Assembly (NCBI RefSeq): GCF_014842975.1
Contig: NZ_JACYXK010000015.1
Coordinates: 26,231 to 90,230 of the forward strand
Length of the DNA: 64,000 nucleotides
Reading direction: 5' to 3'
Origin: Rhodanobacter sp. DHB23
Lineage (GTDB): Bacteria; Pseudomonadota; Gammaproteobacteria; Xanthomonadales; Rhodanobacteraceae
Part shown: positions 62,404 to 64,000 of the stretch, piece by piece
Numbering within the stretch: the stretch's first letter is position 1
Layout: each line of letters begins with the position of its first letter
The notes under the pieces: generated by a model
The model's database searches: none
The model's input: the letters and a program-made list of their open reading frames with translations, nothing else
What the model was told of the DNA's origin: nothing
Program-made: the position numbers and the translations under genes

Positions 62404-63099
62404 ATGGCAGAGTTACCCAGATTGATGCCAAGCAGCGCCGAATCCGAAACGTTCGGTGGCGTCACCTATCACCTCGGTGGCGAGCTGGTGCCCGTGCTCA
62501 CCGTCGATGTGTTGTATGCATCGGTCTACTTCGAACATCACATCCTGCTGTGGAAGCACCCCACGGTGAACATTGGCCTGAAGCCCATGCCTGGTGCGCT
62601 GAAACGCATGGTGGCCGGTATGCAGGTATTTGTGACCGAAACCAGTGGCGACGGCATGATCGCGTTCAGCCGCGACGGCGCTGGCCACATTCTGGCGATG
62701 CATATGGAAAAGGGCCGCGAGTTGCATGTGCGTGAACACCAGTTCCTGGCCGCCACCAGCAGCATCGACTACAGCTTCGAGCGGGTGAAGGGCGTGGCCA
62801 ACATGATGTTCGGCGGCACCGGTTTCTTCATCGACAAATTCCACAGCCACGCCGGCGATGGCGTCCTGTGGTTGCATGGCTACGGCAACGTATTCGAGAA
62901 AGTACTGAAACCAGGCGAGTCGATCGACATCGAGCCAGGTGGTTGGCTGTACAAGGACGCCTCAGTGAGGATGGAAACGCGCGTCGATCGCCTGACCAGC
63001 GGCTTGTTAGGCGGCATGAACCTGATCCTCAATCGGTTTACTGGTCCCGGCCGAGTCGGCATCCAGTCAATGTACATGCATTACGCGACCGGAGGGTGA
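62404..63099 (+). CDS. AIM24-family protein
   Basis: 231 residues from the ATG at 62404 (AAGGAA upstream). AIM24/TIGR00266-like beta fold: VDVLYASVYFEHHILLWKHPTVNI, MVAGMQVFVTETSGDGMIAFSRDGAGHILAMHM, FLAATSSIDYSFERVKGVANMMFGG, GDGVLWLHGYGNVFEKVLKPGESIDIEPGGWLYKD and TSGLLGGMNLILNRFTGPGRVGIQSMYMH. No signal peptide. Bacterial members are widespread and not understood; they form trimers with a beta-barrel core related to TRAP and phospholipid-binding folds. Here it follows two nuclease genes, 77 bases after the Mrr-like gene, and may be cotranscribed. Confidence 0.88.
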   Translation: MAELPRLMPSSAESETFGGVTYHLGGELVPVLTVDVLYASVYFEHHILLWKHPTVNIGLKPMPGALKRMVAGMQVFVTETSGDGMIAFSRDGAGHILAMHMEKGRELHVREHQFLAATSSIDYSFERVKGVANMMFGGTGFFIDKFHSHAGDGVLWLHGYGNVFEKVLKPGESIDIEPGGWLYKDASVRMETRVDRLTSGLLGGMNLILNRFTGPGRVGIQSMYMHYATGG

Positions 63100-63107
63100 G
63101 GTCCATT

Positions 63108-63134
63108 GCGACGGGCGTGGCACGCGTCCGTCGC
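63108..63134 (+). terminator. Hairpin after the AIM24 gene
   Basis: GCGACGG (63108-63114) pairs with CCGTCGC (63128-63134); inner bases can extend the stem. It lies 8 bases after the AIM24 stop codon. No T tract, so it is a weak candidate terminator. Confidence 0.45.
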
Positions 63135-63307
63135 CATTGCCTGAGCATGATTTGCGGCGGACTCGCTTTACTCGGCGATGCGTAGTAGCAGCTTTCAAGC
63201 CAGCCGCACCCTACTTTATTAGCCACACCCCCTTTTATTCGGTTAGAAAGTGCACTATGCGCCCGTTTCTGATCTGCCAGAGGCCCTTCCCTTAATCCTT
63301 CCCCACC

Positions 63308-63757
63308 TTAATGTTGAGATGGGGGTGGAGGTGAGGACAGCGTGGTGGAGTTCGGGAAGTACTGAAGTATTGGACGATTGGCCGCATTCAATTGAATTTG
63401 CTTCCTTTGCGCGCCGAAATCGAACCTAACCGGGATTCGTGCGTAAGATTGGGTTGGCACGCCGTCGACCGTCTCTGGCCTGAACACCCACTCGTGCACA
63501 CAAGCAAGGGCGGCTCTATCAAGTTCACGATATCCGCTGCTCTTGTCTATCCGCATGTCCATGTTCTGTCCATTCGCACCAACCAGAACAAGGACAACGA
63601 CTGTCCCCTCATGAGCCTCCCGAATCGCCAGGATCGGGTAGTGCGCCTGTGCTCGACTAACAATGGTTACGGGAACCACCACAGGATCATGCTTCACCGG
63701 CGCACAACCAACCAATAGTATTAGCGCCCCCGTAGCACCGATGCGTTGCAATGACAT
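63308..63757 (-). CDS. TonB C-terminal-domain lipoprotein
   Basis: 149 residues. The signal peptide ATGALILLVGC ends in a lipobox (LVGC), so the protein is probably a lipoprotein; the usual N-terminal TonB helix and Pro-rich linker are missing. The TonB C-domain has AHYPILAIREAHEGTVVVLVLVGANGQ, IDKSSGYRELDRAALACVHEWVFRPETVDGVP and RIPVRFDF. Without an ExbB-ExbD-linked anchor it may not energise receptors, and could be a periplasmic binding protein. Its start lies about 120 bases from an IS end, so its promoter may be changed by the insertion. Confidence 0.8.
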   Translation of the reverse strand: MSLQRIGATGALILLVGCAPVKHDPVVVPVTIVSRAQAHYPILAIREAHEGTVVVLVLVGANGQNMDMRIDKSSGYRELDRAALACVHEWVFRPETVDGVPTQSYARIPVRFDFGAQRKQIQLNAANRPILQYFPNSTTLSSPPPPSQH

Positions 63758-63874
63758 AATTCCCTCGCGTTGAAATTATCTAATGTCCAGACCGAAGTCG
63801 AGGTGTGGCTTGCACACCCAACTCACCAGAAAGTCACCCATCACAAGGGACGGAGGCAATTAAGATCTTTTAAC

Positions 63875-64000
63875 AGGCTGTTGAGAAACGCCCCGAAGCA
63901 GCGACAATCATAGTTCCCATCAATCATCAGGTCGTGGCTGTGCGCGGAGCCGATATCCAGCAACTTGGCATGTTTTCGTATGTGTCCGTGGACGAGCGCG
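63875..64000 (+). mobile_element. Left end of an insertion sequence with the start of its transposase
   Basis: GGCTGTTGAGAAACGCCCCG from about 63877 looks like a terminal inverted repeat of IS elements. A GTG at 63934 (or 63940) starts VRGADIQQLGMFSYVSVDER, open to the window end; this MRGxD-LFSYVSxExR start is typical of DDE transposases of IS5-type and related IS elements. Only the first about 20 residues are in the window. The exact left boundary is estimated. Confidence 0.7.

Overview
The window is GC-rich with short intergenic spaces, and the coding DNA is mostly NNC/NNG. Gene content (TonB-dependent receptors with LacI regulators, pieces of an aryl-polyene/xanthomonadin-type set, many secreted S9, M28 and type B esterase-like hydrolases, a T6SS and c-di-GMP enzymes) points to a gammaproteobacterium of the Xanthomonadales, most likely Rhodanobacteraceae (Rhodanobacter/Dyella/Frateuria-like). 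This is inference from protein character, not from a database match. No rRNA, tRNA or CRISPR array was seen.

Layout. 1-5424 (minus): type VI secretion genes in the order tssB, tssC, hcp, tagJ, tssE, tssF, with tssF cut by the left edge. 5859-14080 (plus): leucine dehydrogenase; a LolA-like/MMPL exporter pair; a CsgG-like lipoprotein; a COG4648-type membrane protein overlapping a double-hotdog dehydratase (the four export and hotdog genes resemble accessory genes of aryl-polyene clusters); isovaleryl-CoA dehydrogenase. 14156-25777: housekeeping and stress genes (FMN reductase, methyltransferase, bactofilin plus zinc-ribbon partner, type B carboxylesterase, DUF1801, VOC, AraC, pyrC, motA-motB, trxC, a D-serine/D-threonine deaminase-like PLP enzyme). 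25782-35574: a carbohydrate-use locus with MFS transporter and LacI regulator on minus, divergent from TonB-dependent receptor, an (alpha/alpha)6-type protein and a GH3 lipoprotein glucosidase on plus; two palindromic operators sit on the receptor promoter. 35669-50954: PD40 lipoprotein, gluconokinase, DUF3455, DUF202, DUF1311, an alpha-amino-acid ester hydrolase-like enzyme, a convergent c-di-GMP phosphodiesterase/diguanylate cyclase pair, RidA, GST, orphan secreted proteins and MtfA peptidase.

51100-64000 is patchier. It has an AT-richer gene broken at a run of eight G; a VOC protein; GST; a duplicated-domain secreted protein; S9 and M28 peptidases separated by repeat-rich DNA; a higB-higA toxin-antitoxin pair; an EVE-HNH nuclease; a membrane-anchored Mrr-like nuclease with a zinc finger; an AIM24 protein; a TonB-domain lipoprotein; and the left end of an insertion sequence whose transposase runs off the right edge. 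The 59.7-63.1 kb part looks like a small defence island and is the best candidate for an uncharacterised system.

Short dyad repeats are common in the intergenic DNA (1.2, 5.5, 49.3, 53.6 and 57.9 kb), as is the word AAGGGACGGA or close variants (55.7, 58.0, 59.7, 63.8 kb).
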